A stretch of DNA of 64,000 bases. Origin: Halomonas organivorans. Its GTDB lineage: Bacteria > Pseudomonadota > Gammaproteobacteria > Pseudomonadales > Halomonadaceae. The notes beneath the pieces are model-generated. The model was not told the origin of the DNA, made no database searches, and worked only from the letters and a program-made list of their open reading frames with translations. The DNA lies in NCBI RefSeq assembly GCF_014192055.1, contig NZ_JACHXM010000003.1, forward strand, positions 1-64,000, written 5' to 3'. Of this stretch, positions 10,932-21,172 are shown in pieces (within the stretch, counting starts at the first letter, position 1; every line of letters begins with the position of its first letter). A program made the position numbers and the translations under genes.

Positions 10932-11903
10932 ATGACCGACCTGTTCCGGCCGACCGGACGCAAGAACGCCCGCACTGCGGGCGTTCTTGCGCTGGTGATG
11001 AGCCTACTGCTGCTGGCAGGCTGCGCCACGACGCCGCAGCTGTCACCTGCCACCCGCCAGGCGTTGCCTACTCGGGCCACCGTCGGCGACGTGCCCTTCC
11101 ATGGCCAGCGCGACTACCAGTGCGGGCCCGCAGCGCTCGCCATGGTGCTCGAGGCTGCCGGCCGTGACACCGCAGTGGATGCACTGATTCCCCAGGTCTT
11201 CCTGCCCGGACGCGATGGCAGCGTACAGCCCGAGATGCTGGCCACGGTGCGCCGCCATGGCCTGATTCCCTTCCGGCTGGAGACCGGCTTCCCGGGCCTG
11301 CTCGACGAACTCGCCGCCGGGCGGCCTGTGGTGGTGATGCAGAATCTCTCGCTGCCGATCTGGCCGCAGTGGCACTATGCCGTCGCCATCGGCTATGACC
11401 TGCCGGCCGATGACATCGTGCTGCATACCGGAATGACCCCCGAACGGTCCGTCGACTTCGGCCGCTTCGACGCCACCTGGGCACGCAGCGGCCGCTGGGC
11501 CTTCGTCGCCTTGCCACCCGGCCAGTTACCGGTCGACGAGGATGTCGATGCCAACCTGCGGGCCATTACCGACTTCGAGTCGGTGCAGGGCAGCGCGGCG
11601 GCTCTTCCCGCCTGGCGAGCCCTGGCCCAGCGCCATCCCGACGCTGCCATGGTGCAGTTTGCGTTGGGCAATGCGCGCTACGCCAACGGCGACGCCCAGG
11701 GTGCCAAGCAGGCGTTCCGAGCCGCCGTGACGGCAGCGCCCACGCTCGCCCCGGCGTGGCTCAACCTGGGCATCGTCGCCGGTCGAACCGGCGATAGCGA
11801 CACCGCCCGTCGCGCCCTGGAACGTGCCGCCGCCCTCCCAGGCCCCTGGCAGCCTCGGGCTCGCGAGGAGCGCAAGGCCCTGGCCGAGGAGACCGACGCA
11901 TGA
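10932..11903 (+). CDS. PA2778-family C39-like cysteine peptidase lipoprotein with TPR
   Basis: This predicted lipoprotein has 323 residues; the lipobox LLAGC places the lipidated Cys at 31. A C39-like papain-fold domain covers roughly residues 50-200, with putative catalytic Cys64 (YQCGPAAL) and His148 (QWHYAVAIGYD). Residues 217-320 hold tetratricopeptide-type repeats (MVQFALGNARYANGDAQGAK, then WLNLGIVAGRTGDSDTA). It should face the periplasm, attached to a membrane. The start at 10932 is supported by GGGAGG 6-7 bases upstream. A strong hairpin lies inside the first 20 codons. Substrate is unknown. Confidence 0.87.
   Translation: MTDLFRPTGRKNARTAGVLALVMSLLLLAGCATTPQLSPATRQALPTRATVGDVPFHGQRDYQCGPAALAMVLEAAGRDTAVDALIPQVFLPGRDGSVQPEMLATVRRHGLIPFRLETGFPGLLDELAAGRPVVVMQNLSLPIWPQWHYAVAIGYDLPADDIVLHTGMTPERSVDFGRFDATWARSGRWAFVALPPGQLPVDEDVDANLRAITDFESVQGSAAALPAWRALAQRHPDAAMVQFALGNARYANGDAQGAKQAFRAAVTAAPTLAPAWLNLGIVAGRTGDSDTARRALERAAALPGPWQPRAREERKALAEETDA
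10960..10990. other. Perfect 14-bp hairpin inside the 5' end of the PA2778-family gene
   Basis: GCAAGAACGCCCGC (10960-10973) and its exact reverse complement (10977-10990) are separated by ACT. The arms cover codons 10-20 of the lipoprotein gene and start 44 bases after the PA2779-family stop codon. The arrangement (A-rich then GC core then TTCTT) resembles an intrinsic terminator, but it sits inside coding sequence. It could limit expression of the downstream gene. Confidence 0.7.
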
Positions 11904-12331
11904 GCTACGACATCGTCCTCAAACGAATCTATCAGGCCCCTGAGCCCGAGGATGGTGCCCGCGTGCTGGTCGATCGCCTGTGGCCACGGGGCAAGCGTCG
12001 CGAGTCGCTGCAACTGGCGGACTGGTATCGCGACGCCTCTCCCTCGCCGGCCCTGCGCCGTCAGTATCATCTAGGGGAGATCAGCGCCGCGGTCTTCGCG
12101 GTGCGCTACCGCGGTGAGCTGCGCGACCAGCCCGACTGCCTGCTGCCGCTGATGCGCCGGGCGCGCGAAGGCCGACTGACCCTGCTCTCGGCCGTTCGAG
12201 ACCTTGAGTCATCCCATTTGCCCATCCTGCAAGAGGCGCTGCTCAAGGCGCTGGAAGCAGAGGATGCCAGCGACCGGGAACCGGCCTCCTCGCCGTGTCT
12301 TCGCGATGCGTTTCCGGATCCACCGCACTAG
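11900..12331 (+). CDS. DUF488 (YeaO-like) protein
   Basis: This 143-residue protein belongs to the DUF488 family. The family pattern is clear in KRIYQAPEPEDGARVLVDRLWPRG near the N-terminus and LRDQPDCLLPLMRRAREGRLTLLSAVRD in the middle. The molecular function of the family is not established. Its ATG overlaps the upstream stop by 4 bases (ATGA), so it is translationally coupled to the peptidase gene. The C-terminal 25 residues are low-complexity. Confidence 0.85.
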   Translation: MSYDIVLKRIYQAPEPEDGARVLVDRLWPRGKRRESLQLADWYRDASPSPALRRQYHLGEISAAVFAVRYRGELRDQPDCLLPLMRRAREGRLTLLSAVRDLESSHLPILQEALLKALEAEDASDREPASSPCLRDAFPDPPH

Positions 12332-12446
12332 CCCCGAATCACGCTCATCCGACAGGTGCCAAGGTGGGCCATCGGTCTTGCAACGTCACCGGCCTCGTCC
12401 CGTTGACGCTCTCCGATGGCCTCGCTGCGGCAAACCCTCCACGCAG

Positions 12447-13796
12447 TCACTCATCGGCGCGTACCGCTCCCAGTGCCTGTGCACGAGCCAACCGACGCTG
12501 GCGGCGTCGTGCGACCCATTCCTCCCGACGCATCACGGCCCAGCAGCCAATGCTCAGCCCCATGTAACCGCTCAAACCTCGCACGTCCCGCAGCATGGAC
12601 TGGGTCAGGCCAAACTCGAGGAAGGCGACAGGAATCAACAGCCCGGCCACGGCCAGGATCCGCACGCCGACCTCCTCGTGACCTAGTCGGCGATAGAACA
12701 GCCACAGCGGCACGCCATAGAACAGACCCAGAACCACCAGCCCCAGCAGCCCTCGTCGGGCGGCCGTGTCGACGGTGTCGCTGTGCAGTTGATCAAAGAC
12801 ACTGACCCCCGGATGCAGGTCGCCTCGCGCCACCATGGCATCACGGGCCGCCTCGAGCCGCCCTTCGCCCCAACCGCTCAGGGGGCGCTCGAGGAACAGC
12901 CGATAGCCGGCTCGCCACATCTCCAGGCGAAGCCCCACCGACCCATCCCGCTCCTCACCCTGCTGGTACGCCTGGAAATCCTCCACCGCACGCTCGAGTC
13001 GCGAGGTGACGCCGCTGATCGGCATTGCCGTCAAGACCATCATCATCAACAGGCCCATGATCACGGCAAACCGACGCCAAGGCGTCGCGGGACGAACCGT
13101 GCCCACGGGCAGCCGCCGCCAGGCCAGATAGCAAAGCCCCAACAGCAGCGGCAAGGCGATCCAGCCACCACGAGTACCGGAGAGCAGCGAGGCCAGGAAG
13201 CCCCCCAGCGCGGCGACTAGCGCCAGCCTCTCCCAGCGAGGCGTCTGGACATGGCGGCGGGACGCTCGGCGACGGCGCGACCACGACCAGAGGGCCGCCA
13301 ACAGCGAGAGACACCCCAGCAGCAAGGCAATGTTGCCAAAGGGAATGGCATTCATGCCGTTACTGGCCCTGGAATACCTGAGCACCAGGCATTCGAACAG
13401 CGCGATTCCACCAGCGGCCAAGGCACCGGCGGCGATGCCCAGCCACCACTGACGCGGCGAAGGCCCGACGCAGCGCAGCCAGATCAGTAACCCCGCGGCC
13501 AGGAGCGGCCAGAGCGGCAGCCCGACCCCCTGATCTCCCTCGCCCACGGGCCATACGCCCGTGCGCTGCACGTCCCACAGCCAGAGCGCCGCATAGGCCA
13601 GCAACGCCAAGCACCACAGCGCATCCTCATGATCCAGGTATCGCCAGCGGTGACCTATAGAGGGAATCGACACCGCCGCCACGCCCGATGCCACCAGGGG
13701 CACCACGGCATACCCCCAGGGCACGACGATCAAGCAGGCCGCGAAGGCCCCCACCAGCCACCCGCTGATGCTCTGCCATGTTCTGAATGACATCAT
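12447..13796 (-). CDS. O-antigen ligase/polymerase-like membrane protein (Wzy_C family)
   Basis: This 449-residue protein has about 10 to 12 membrane segments and a large periplasmic loop (about residues 260-360) with the ligase/polymerase-type segment RPLSGWGEGRLEAARDA and later DQLHSDTVDTAARRGLLGL. That His-containing motif followed by membrane helices is typical of WaaL/Wzy_C proteins, which transfer or polymerise lipid-linked glycans at the outer face of the inner membrane. The start is ATG at 13796 (or the next ATG, 13793), behind GGAGGA at a rather long distance. It follows the epimerase gene by 31 bases on the same strand. Confidence 0.82.
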   Translation of the reverse strand: MMSFRTWQSISGWLVGAFAACLIVVPWGYAVVPLVASGVAAVSIPSIGHRWRYLDHEDALWCLALLAYAALWLWDVQRTGVWPVGEGDQGVGLPLWPLLAAGLLIWLRCVGPSPRQWWLGIAAGALAAGGIALFECLVLRYSRASNGMNAIPFGNIALLLGCLSLLAALWSWSRRRRASRRHVQTPRWERLALVAALGGFLASLLSGTRGGWIALPLLLGLCYLAWRRLPVGTVRPATPWRRFAVIMGLLMMMVLTAMPISGVTSRLERAVEDFQAYQQGEERDGSVGLRLEMWRAGYRLFLERPLSGWGEGRLEAARDAMVARGDLHPGVSVFDQLHSDTVDTAARRGLLGLVVLGLFYGVPLWLFYRRLGHEEVGVRILAVAGLLIPVAFLEFGLTQSMLRDVRGLSGYMGLSIGCWAVMRREEWVARRRQRRLARAQALGAVRADE

Positions 13797-13827
13797 GACT
13801 CGAGGCACATTCCTCCAATGCCACCCA

Positions 13828-14835
13828 TTACACGCCGTGATAGTCGCGATACCAGGCGACGAATCGCCGTATGCCCTCTTCGACGCGAACCTGTGGGGCA
13901 AAGCCGGTGACATCGAAAAGCGCCCGGGTATCGGCGTAGGTTCGCGGCACATCGCCCGGCTGCATGGGCAGGTATTGGCACTCGGCTGGACGCCCGACAG
14001 CCACCTCGATCGCACGAACGAAGTCCATCAAGCCAACGGGGCTGCCATGGCCGATGTTGTAGATGGCATAGGGCGCGCGACTGCTGTCAGGCGTTCCTAC
14101 TGCCGGATCCCACGCATCGTCAGGCTGAGGAATCACCTCGAGCAGGCGCACGATGCCTTCGACAATATCGTCGATGTAGGTGAAGTCCCGGGACATGTCG
14201 CCGTGGTTGTAGATCTCGATGGGCTTCCCCTCGAGAATTGCCTTGGTGAACTTGAACAGCGCCATATCCGGTCGCCCCCAGGGGCCATACACGGTGAAGA
14301 AACGTAGCCCGGTGGTAGGCAGCCCATAGAGATGGGAATAGGTGTGCGACATCAGCTCGTTGGCCTTCTTGGTGGCGGCGTAAAGGCTGACGGGATGATC
14401 CACGCTGTCGTGGGTGGAGAACGGGGTGCGAGAATTCATGCCGTAGACAGAGCTGGACGACGCATACACGAGATGATCCACGCCATGATGACGGCATCCC
14501 TCGAGGACATTGAGGTGCCCTACCAGATTGGCATCCACGTAGGCGTGGGGGTTGTCCAGCGAATAGCGCACGCCCGCCTGGGCCGCCAGGTGCACGACCC
14601 TGTCGAAGCGGTAGCGTTCGAACAGCGAGGCCATGTCATCTCGGCTCGCGAGATCGAGCTTGACGAAACTGATGTCATCACACCCCGCCAGCTGGGCCAA
14701 GCGAGCCTCTTTCAGTGACACATCGTAGTAATCGTTGAGGTTATCGACTCCCACGATATGGTGGCCCTGGCCGGAAAGTCGCCGGGCCAGCGAATAGCCG
14801 ATGAAACCTGCCATGCCGGTAATCAAGAGCTTCAT
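13828..14835 (-). CDS. NAD-dependent sugar epimerase, UDP-glucuronate 4-epimerase type
   Basis: This is an extended SDR-family nucleotide-sugar epimerase of 335 residues. The NAD-binding motif TGMAGFIG lies at residues 6-13, the active-site serine segment ASSSSVYG near 125 and the YAATKKAN Tyr-Lys pair near 150. Closest in character to CapI/LspL-type UDP-glucuronate 4-epimerases, which make UDP-galacturonate for capsule or LPS. The start at 14835 (MKLLITGMAG) follows AGGGGA with a 7-base spacer. It is cotranscribed with the ligase-like gene. Confidence 0.88.
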   Translation of the reverse strand: MKLLITGMAGFIGYSLARRLSGQGHHIVGVDNLNDYYDVSLKEARLAQLAGCDDISFVKLDLASRDDMASLFERYRFDRVVHLAAQAGVRYSLDNPHAYVDANLVGHLNVLEGCRHHGVDHLVYASSSSVYGMNSRTPFSTHDSVDHPVSLYAATKKANELMSHTYSHLYGLPTTGLRFFTVYGPWGRPDMALFKFTKAILEGKPIEIYNHGDMSRDFTYIDDIVEGIVRLLEVIPQPDDAWDPAVGTPDSSRAPYAIYNIGHGSPVGLMDFVRAIEVAVGRPAECQYLPMQPGDVPRTYADTRALFDVTGFAPQVRVEEGIRRFVAWYRDYHGV

Positions 14836-15460
14836 GATGATGTCCCCTGCCTCTACCGCGTTATTCGATATATCACCCCATGCGCCGACATGGGAGTCGA
14901 TTGCCAATGAGACCCACCTCTGACTCGCCTCTACGCAGACGGGCCACACCTTCTCTTGCCCGGCTGCGCCCACTTCCTTCATCCAGTGAGCGATCCCATG
15001 GAATAAGTCTTATCATTTCGCAGGAGAAAACTCCTACTTGCCCACTCCAGAAATTTCATCATTCGACACACGAATTATCAGAAATTCACCTCCCAATAAT
15101 GACAAAAATCACCTTGTAATAGCTGAACCATAAATTATTGTTAATAACATTACTTAACATACCACCTGACAAATTTACACTACATAACAATAGCAGATAT
15201 AACAAGGCAAGAAATAAAAAAAACATATATAAACGAAACATTAATCACGCAGAACACAGTCCTCTTAAACATCGACATTCAATACATATACCTCGAGAAT
15301 CGTAACAGATCATGCGTCTCAAGATATTTATTTCAACATAATATAATGTCTTATTTTCCTGATCAATGACTCGGCAAAGATCGTAAGATCGTTAACTTCT
15401 CTCAACGCCATCACCCAGTGCCAATCAAAAAATCAACGACTTATTCCAGGAGATCAATTA
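14836..15460. other. AT-rich divergent control region between epimerase and tviB
   Basis: These 625 bases have no convincing gene. From about 15040 the sequence becomes strongly AT-rich, unlike the flanking genes. TATAAT at 15342-15347 is a good -10 candidate for tviB, giving a leader of about 107 bases; no strong -35 is seen. On the minus strand, CGCGGTAG (14853-14860) resembles part of an ops element close to the epimerase start but lacks the downstream T. Confidence 0.5.
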
Positions 15461-16747
<1,287 letters not shown>

Positions 16748-16781
16748 ACGCCCCTTCCCTGACACCCTTGCTCACAACAAA

Positions 16782-16808
16782 CGCCCGGCGAGACACCTCG
16801 GCCGGGCG
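16782..16808 (-). terminator. Intrinsic terminator ending the polysaccharide operon
   Basis: CGCCCGGC (16782-16789) pairs with GCCGGGCG (16801-16808), and inner GAG/CTC bases extend the stem with one bulge. On the minus strand the hairpin is followed by TTTGTTG, so it should end the aminotransferase transcript. It lies between convergent genes and may also stop tviB. Confidence 0.75.
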
Positions 16809-16830
16809 CATGTTCCACTGGAACAACGTA

Positions 16831-18006
16831 TCAGGCAGTCGCCTTCTCCATCGTCTCCTCCAGGACATCGCAGGTCAGCGCGATCTCCTTGTCGCCAAGG
16901 GTCGGATGAACGAGAAACATCAGGCTGGTTTGTCCGAGCTCCTGAGCCACCGGCAGCGGTCGAGGCGGACGCCATCCGGTGCCTTCGAAGGCATGCTCTC
17001 GATAAACCTCCGAACAAGAGCCTGCAAGGCATGGCACGCCATGCGACTGGATGTCGTCGATGATCCGTTCACGATCCCAGTCGTCACGGAGCGCCGAAGG
17101 CTCGAGAAACACATAGGCCTTGTAAGCGGCGTGACCGAGATGCGCGGGGGGCTGGGGGGCACGTAGTCCAGGACAGCGACGCGCAACCTCCAGGATACGC
17201 TCCCTATTCGCGCGCCGGCGACGAGTCCACTCCGGCATGCGCCGTAGCTGGAGGCGTCCAATCGCCGATTGCATCTCGGTCAGACGCCAGTTGGTACCGA
17301 AACTATCGTGCAGCCACCGAAATCCTGGCGGATGCTCACGATCGTACACGGCCTCCCAGCTCTTGCCATGATCCTTGTAGGACCACATCTTCCGCCACAG
17401 TGCCTCGTCGCTGGTAGTGACCATGCCGCCTTCACCACCGGTGGTCATGATCTTGTCCTGACAGAACGACCAGGCGCCAACGTGACCGATGCCCCCTACA
17501 CTGCGCCCATGCCAGGTAGCCCCATGGGCCTGGGCACAGTCCTCCACCACCGCCAGTCCGTGAGCGTCGGCCAGCGCCATGAGATCGCCCATTTCACATG
17601 GCCATCCCGCCAGATGAACGGCAACGATCGCCCGGGTACGTGACGTGATCAGGGGCGCCACGGTAGCGGCGCTGATGTTCTGGGAGTCTCGATCCACATC
17701 CGCAAACACGGGGGTGGCCCCTGCCGTGACAATGGTAGAAACAGAGGCCATGAAGGTTCGTGGGGTCACGATGACCTCATCGCCCGGACCTATGCCCAGC
17801 CCCCGGAAGGCGAGATCCAAGGCCGTGGTGCCATTGGAAACGGCCACCGCATAGCGCGTACCGGCGAATTTGGCAAACTCGCGTTCGAAGTGTCGACCCT
17901 CTTCTCCGGTCCAATAGTTTACCCTGTTGGAGAGCAACACCTGGCTGACGACCTCGGCCTCCTCGCCGGTGAAAGCAGGCCAGGGAGAAAAATCGGATAT
18001 CGACAT
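16831..18006 (-). CDS. DegT/DnrJ/EryC1/StrS-family sugar aminotransferase
   Basis: This PLP-dependent aminotransferase of 391 residues acts on keto sugars bound to a nucleotide. Visible features are VSNGTTALDLA near residue 57, EDCAQAHGA near 155, the Schiff-base Lys185 (SFCQDKIMTTGGEGG) and GTNWRLTEMQSAIGRLQL. The last motif differs from the GYNYRMP type usual in LegC, so I do not assign it to the legionaminic pathway. It is the last gene of the minus-strand operon, next to the phosphoglycosyl transferase, and may supply the amino group of the first sugar of the repeat unit. Confidence 0.9.
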   Translation of the reverse strand: MSISDFSPWPAFTGEEAEVVSQVLLSNRVNYWTGEEGRHFEREFAKFAGTRYAVAVSNGTTALDLAFRGLGIGPGDEVIVTPRTFMASVSTIVTAGATPVFADVDRDSQNISAATVAPLITSRTRAIVAVHLAGWPCEMGDLMALADAHGLAVVEDCAQAHGATWHGRSVGGIGHVGAWSFCQDKIMTTGGEGGMVTTSDEALWRKMWSYKDHGKSWEAVYDREHPPGFRWLHDSFGTNWRLTEMQSAIGRLQLRRMPEWTRRRRANRERILEVARRCPGLRAPQPPAHLGHAAYKAYVFLEPSALRDDWDRERIIDDIQSHGVPCLAGSCSEVYREHAFEGTGWRPPRPLPVAQELGQTSLMFLVHPTLGDKEIALTCDVLEETMEKATA

Positions 18007-18033
18007 GGCGACCTCTTGCGTGAGAGCATTTCA

Positions 18034-18636
18034 TTAACCCACTAGGGTTCTGCAGATAAGTTTCAGGTCTCCCCAAAACGTCCAGTTATTGACATACTCC
18101 ACATTGAGCCTGACTTTCTCAGGATAGATGACATCGCGGTTATATCGCTCGGGGTTATCCTGAGCAGCCAGCAGGTTTTCTTCGTCTCGATACTTCAAGG
18201 TCGCCGGCCCAGTAATGCCAGGACGCACACTCAGCACGATCGACTGAGTGCCCGTCAGCCTATCGGCAAAACCGGGCACGTCCGGTCGTGGGCCCACGAA
18301 ACTCATGTCACCCTTCAGCACATTCCATAGCTGTGGCAACTCATCGACCTTGGTCTTGCGAAGCAGACGTCCCACGCGAGTGATACGAGGATCTCGTGAC
18401 GTCGTAACAGTAGACGTTGAGACACTATCATTTTTCATCGTCTTGATCTTGTAAAGCATGAAAACATGCCCATTGCGACCGACGCGCTTCTGTTTGAATA
18501 TGCCATGACTTCGGGTATCCCAGCTTGCCATCAAGTAGGCCACCACAATCAGCCATCCCACAACAAGCAAACCGAAGCTCGATAACACTATATCGAAGCA
18601 CCGTTTCTGATACACCCTTATCTTGTCAATTTTCAT
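18034..18636 (-). CDS. Initiating phosphoglycosyl transferase (bacterial sugar transferase)
   Basis: This enzyme moves a sugar phosphate from a nucleotide sugar to undecaprenyl phosphate, the first committed step of repeat-unit synthesis at the inner membrane. The protein is 200 residues and has one membrane-inserted helix near residues 14-36, the PglC-like short form. Conserved motifs are [52 protein letters not shown] (split: residues about 86-120). The start at 18636 ([10 protein letters not shown]) fits the family; an upstream open stretch does not. Confidence 0.9.
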   Translation of the reverse strand: MKIDKIRVYQKRCFDIVLSSFGLLVVGWLIVVAYLMASWDTRSHGIFKQKRVGRNGHVFMLYKIKTMKNDSVSTSTVTTSRDPRITRVGRLLRKTKVDELPQLWNVLKGDMSFVGPRPDVPGFADRLTGTQSIVLSVRPGITGPATLKYRDEENLLAAQDNPERYNRDVIYPEKVRLNVEYVNNWTFWGDLKLICRTLVG

Positions 18637-18719
18637 GTCGGCAAGCCCTGAGGTACAGCTGGACAGCAACCTTGGCATTACAAGCATGGAACTACATGTT
18701 TAAAACCAGACATTTGACA

Positions 18720-19625
18720 CTACAAGGCATTACGGCGTATCCGCTCTTGAAGCAAGATCGCCCGCACCTTGAGCAGTAACCCGGCATTGCCTAGACGATG
18801 CCACTCAAAAAGGCGAAAAAAAGGATAAACAAGAGACAGCATGAAAAAGAATCGCGGTGAATATACCACCTCGAGCTGAGAGTAGGCTTTCTCGAAACCA
18901 AACCTGTCCATCAGAAAGTCCTGCACACCTGTCTGATGATAGATAGATCGACAGCCATCCGATACGTAATGAAACCCTCTATCACTCAGGTAATACTCCA
19001 ACATGTAGTGAACAAGCACATAGCTTGAATACAAGCTCATATAGTCTGGGTGATACCAAATATTTTCCCAGAAAACGCCTCCATCCTGGATATGGTTTTC
19101 GGAGAAACCCACAAGTTTTTCGTCGAAAAAGACACCGACATATTCCACGGTACCCACACACTCCTCGGCCGCTAGCAGCCTTTCATCGAAGGTTGCCGGA
19201 CTAGGGAGATAGCCAGTCATTTCATGTCGAGTAACTGCCGCCTGACAAACACCGTAGCCCTGTGCCGCCATCTCGGTGAGAGAGACTGGTCGCGCGACTA
19301 GCTTCTTCAAGCCGCGTCGAACCTTGCTACGGGTGCTGCGACTACATTGCTGCAAGGAATACGGAGCGTATCGAACCACGTACCACCAATCCGACTCATC
19401 CTTCATGTGAAAACCACGATTCCAGCGCGCAAAGGGAACACCGGCAATTCTGATGGCCTCTCGAGCCTGAGCTCGGTCAATTTCTGGAGTCGCATGTGGA
19501 AGGTAGGCCGGCATCAAGAAACCCTGATAAAGATGCCAGTACACGCCGTCATGACAGAAAATTTTTTCGCCAGCTCTCTGAAGATAGGAGGCATAGTCGC
19601 TGCCACGGTTAGGTAATTCGTTCAT
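18720..19625 (-). CDS. FemAB/GNAT-like acyltransferase of the polysaccharide operon
   Basis: This 301-residue protein has a central region (about 95-250) with a GNAT/FemAB-type look: RSTRSKVRRGLKKL, then YVGVFFDEKLVGFSENHIQ and FHYVSDGCRSIYHQTGVQDFL. Such proteins often aminoacylate or acylate a sugar in polysaccharide clusters. The acceptor cannot be predicted. The C-terminus has one hydrophobic stretch (FFFMLSLVYPFFRLF) that may associate with the membrane. The start ATG at 19625 directly follows GGAGGGGGAGA. It marks the point where the operon becomes AT-richer. Confidence 0.65.
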   Translation of the reverse strand: MNELPNRGSDYASYLQRAGEKIFCHDGVYWHLYQGFLMPAYLPHATPEIDRAQAREAIRIAGVPFARWNRGFHMKDESDWWYVVRYAPYSLQQCSRSTRSKVRRGLKKLVARPVSLTEMAAQGYGVCQAAVTRHEMTGYLPSPATFDERLLAAEECVGTVEYVGVFFDEKLVGFSENHIQDGGVFWENIWYHPDYMSLYSSYVLVHYMLEYYLSDRGFHYVSDGCRSIYHQTGVQDFLMDRFGFEKAYSQLEVVYSPRFFFMLSLVYPFFRLFEWHRLGNAGLLLKVRAILLQERIRRNAL

Positions 19626-19776
19626 TCTCCCCCTCCGATGAATAAAGCAGCAAGAAAATGGGAACTCTTCACTCCATGGCCCGACGATTGTCGAGAAAAG
19701 TTACTCAGCAAACATGCTCACCAGGAGCACATTGGCTCAGCGTGGAAACATCATGAAAAACAAGAATATTTATGAA

Positions 19777-20988
19777 TTACTGCGAACGTGTGGCTTGGCT
19801 ACCGAGTACAAAGTCTCTATACATCGTATTCGAGGATGTCCGCATCACATGGGGTATTCCCATACCCGTCATTAAAGCCTCATTCACCTTGTTCACATCA
19901 TACTTTTCGACGGCTTTCCATCTTGATCTCTCCCCGTGAGCTCCGACGAGATCAGGATCATGGATATAGCGCAGCATGGTATCGGCCAGCGACATGACAT
20001 CGCGCACAGGCACCAGAAATCCGTTGTCACCATCGACGACCGTTTCTCGGCAGCCCGGCGCATCTGAGGTAATCACAGCCCTGCCCATGGCCATGGCTTC
20101 AAGAACAGTACGCGGAGTTCCTTCCCGATAGGAAGGAAGTACATACACACTGCACTCGGCAATGGCTGATCTCACGTCTTCCAGACGGCCGAGAAACTCG
20201 ATGTCACCTGCATCTATCCATCGATCGAGTTCCTGGCGGCTAATCGAATCGGGGTTATCATCGAGCCAGCCCACCAAGCTGAAGACCACATGCGGGTAGC
20301 GACGCTTTACAAGACGTGCAGCTTGAACGTATTCCCTCACCCCCTTGTTGCCAAGCAGACGCGCAATCAACAGAAAACGTACTGAGTCCCTCGGAGGGGG
20401 AGTAACAGCATACTCATCGATATCGATACCTGAGCCATTAACCACCTGATAGGGTGTCCTCGGAGAAAGCACCTCGAGTTCCCGCAAGAGAGTCAGATCA
20501 TCATTATTCTGGAAGAATACTCGATGGCTTCGGGCAAGAGACCAACCATAAAGTTTCTTGACCAACCACGACAACCAGGGGCGCCGACACTTGCCCCCAG
20601 GCTCGTCAAGGCTGGTGAAGGCGTAACCTAGCCCAGTAATCATCACGTACCGCTTTGGCACCTTGGCCAGCCACGCCGTTAGCGTTCCATAGATAACTGG
20701 CTTGATGGTATACCCCAGCACCATATCAGGCGCAATCCATTGCATCAGCCGATACAAGCTTGCGACCGTGCGGAAGTCCGCGAAGGGATTAAGCCCAGTG
20801 CGTTGCATGGGAATGGCATGAACCACGATACCCTTGGCCTCCAGAGACGTTCTTATCCGACTATCCAACCCGACATCAGGAGATGCTACATGCACCTCCC
20901 AACCACTACTCTGCAAGTCTTCTAGTAATCGACCACGAAAACTGATCAGAGAGTCTGGGAAACTAGCAATCATCAGGAATCGTTTCAT
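19777..20988 (-). CDS. Glycosyltransferase family 4
   Basis: This cytosolic GT-B fold glycosyltransferase has 403 residues. The N-terminal domain begins MKRFLMIASFPDSLISFRGR and contains GYTIKPVIYGTLTAW near residue 92. The C-terminal nucleotide-sugar domain contains RFLLIARLLGNKGVREYVQAA and the EX7E-type SYREGTPRTVLEAMAMG near residue 280, followed by SDAPGCRETVVDGDNGFLV. It probably adds one residue of the oligosaccharide repeat; donor and acceptor are unknown. It is part of the continuous minus-strand operon. Confidence 0.92.
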   Translation of the reverse strand: MKRFLMIASFPDSLISFRGRLLEDLQSSGWEVHVASPDVGLDSRIRTSLEAKGIVVHAIPMQRTGLNPFADFRTVASLYRLMQWIAPDMVLGYTIKPVIYGTLTAWLAKVPKRYVMITGLGYAFTSLDEPGGKCRRPWLSWLVKKLYGWSLARSHRVFFQNNDDLTLLRELEVLSPRTPYQVVNGSGIDIDEYAVTPPPRDSVRFLLIARLLGNKGVREYVQAARLVKRRYPHVVFSLVGWLDDNPDSISRQELDRWIDAGDIEFLGRLEDVRSAIAECSVYVLPSYREGTPRTVLEAMAMGRAVITSDAPGCRETVVDGDNGFLVPVRDVMSLADTMLRYIHDPDLVGAHGERSRWKAVEKYDVNKVNEALMTGMGIPHVMRTSSNTMYRDFVLGSQATRSQ

Positions 20989-21172
20989 CGTCTGCTACTT
21001 CTCCTCGTTAAAAGGAATACAGGCTTCGGCATCCTTGGCCAAGGCAAAAACAGAAAAACCAGAAGACGTACAACAACATATAAAACTTACAACACGAGCA
21101 CATTCACGCTACATCCCTAAACTCATATCTTATCCTCAAGGACATCTCGCGTTTCACAAGACACGAAGACAT

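Noticed and set aside
14853-14860. Second ops-like site (CGCGGTAG) before the epimerase gene
   Set aside because: The core GCGGTAG is present but the first base differs and the required downstream T is missing. It lies within 20 bases of the start codon, not in a long leader.
16831-18006. Assignment of this aminotransferase as LegC
   Set aside because: It is over 20 kb from the nonulosonate genes, next to the initiating transferase, and its GTNWRLTEMQSA segment differs from the LegC pattern.
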